A stretch of DNA of 5,753 nt from Planctomycetota bacterium. Its GTDB lineage: Bacteria; Planctomycetota; Phycisphaerae; WQYP01. The notes below the pieces were generated by a model that ran no database searches, had not been told where the DNA came from, and saw nothing but the letters and a program-made list of their open reading frames with translations. Positions 5,713-5,753 of the stretch are shown here, piece after piece. Numbering within the stretch: the stretch's first letter is position 1; each line of letters opens with the position of its first letter. The position numbers and the translations under genes were made by a program. The stretch is from positions 1-5,753 of the forward strand of contig JAMDCX010000103.1 of NCBI GenBank assembly GCA_023489375.1, in the 5' to 3' direction.

Positions 5713-5753
5713 ATGGATGCGATCATGTTTTTATCTAGTGCTCTGTCACGCCT
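5713..5753 (+). CDS. Possible 5' end of a divergent gene, cut by the window
   Basis: ATG 5713 begins a frame that stays open to the window end, starting MDAIMFLSSALS. GGAG at 5704-5707 lies five bases before it. An overlapping frame from ATG 5702 is also open to the end but has no such site. Only 13 codons are visible, so this may be chance and no product can be named. If real, it would be divergent from the dehydrogenase gene and share its roughly 100-base promoter region. Confidence 0.2.
   Translation, partial: MDAIMFLSSALSR

Overview
This is a mostly ordinary bacterial chromosomal segment with moderate GC content. It holds the 3' end of a group II intron, four recognisable housekeeping or metabolic genes (pgsA, pgpA, trpF and a zinc alcohol dehydrogenase) and one large secreted protein of unknown function. 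The Sec-type signal peptide, the phosphatidylglycerol genes and the style of the secreted protein suggest a Gram-negative-like bacterium. The 610-residue exported protein reminds me of uncharacterised proteins common in Planctomycetota, especially Phycisphaerae. That is an impression from memory, not a computed match.

Layout. Positions 1-125 are the last part of a group II intron: the end of domain IV, a clear domain V, and domain VI with a bulged adenosine. The 3' splice site is near 125/126. From 126 one frame stays open for about 45 codons and ends in a TGA that overlaps the pgsA start codon (ATGA). The intron may therefore interrupt the end of a gene that was coupled to pgsA. pgsA (259-942) and pgpA (993-1568) follow on the same strand. 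They encode consecutive steps of phosphatidylglycerol synthesis: CDP-diacylglycerol to phosphatidylglycerophosphate to phosphatidylglycerol. After a 157-base gap with a 7-bp hairpin comes trpF (1726-2439), standing alone without other tryptophan genes. A 212-base gap precedes the exported, methionine-rich protein gene (2652-4484).

That gene ends at an intrinsic terminator (4567-4598). The terminator's T-run contains the stop codon of the convergent alcohol dehydrogenase gene (5610-4597, minus strand). Upstream of the dehydrogenase are a good ribosome binding site, a perfect 7-bp inverted repeat and a TATAAT box. A possible divergent gene may begin at 5713 and run off the window.

I see no CRISPR array, tRNA, rRNA, toxin-antitoxin pair or defence locus. 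The points most worth a second look are the intron next to pgsA with its possible interrupted exon, the unclassified methionine-rich exported protein, and the inverted repeat in the dehydrogenase leader.
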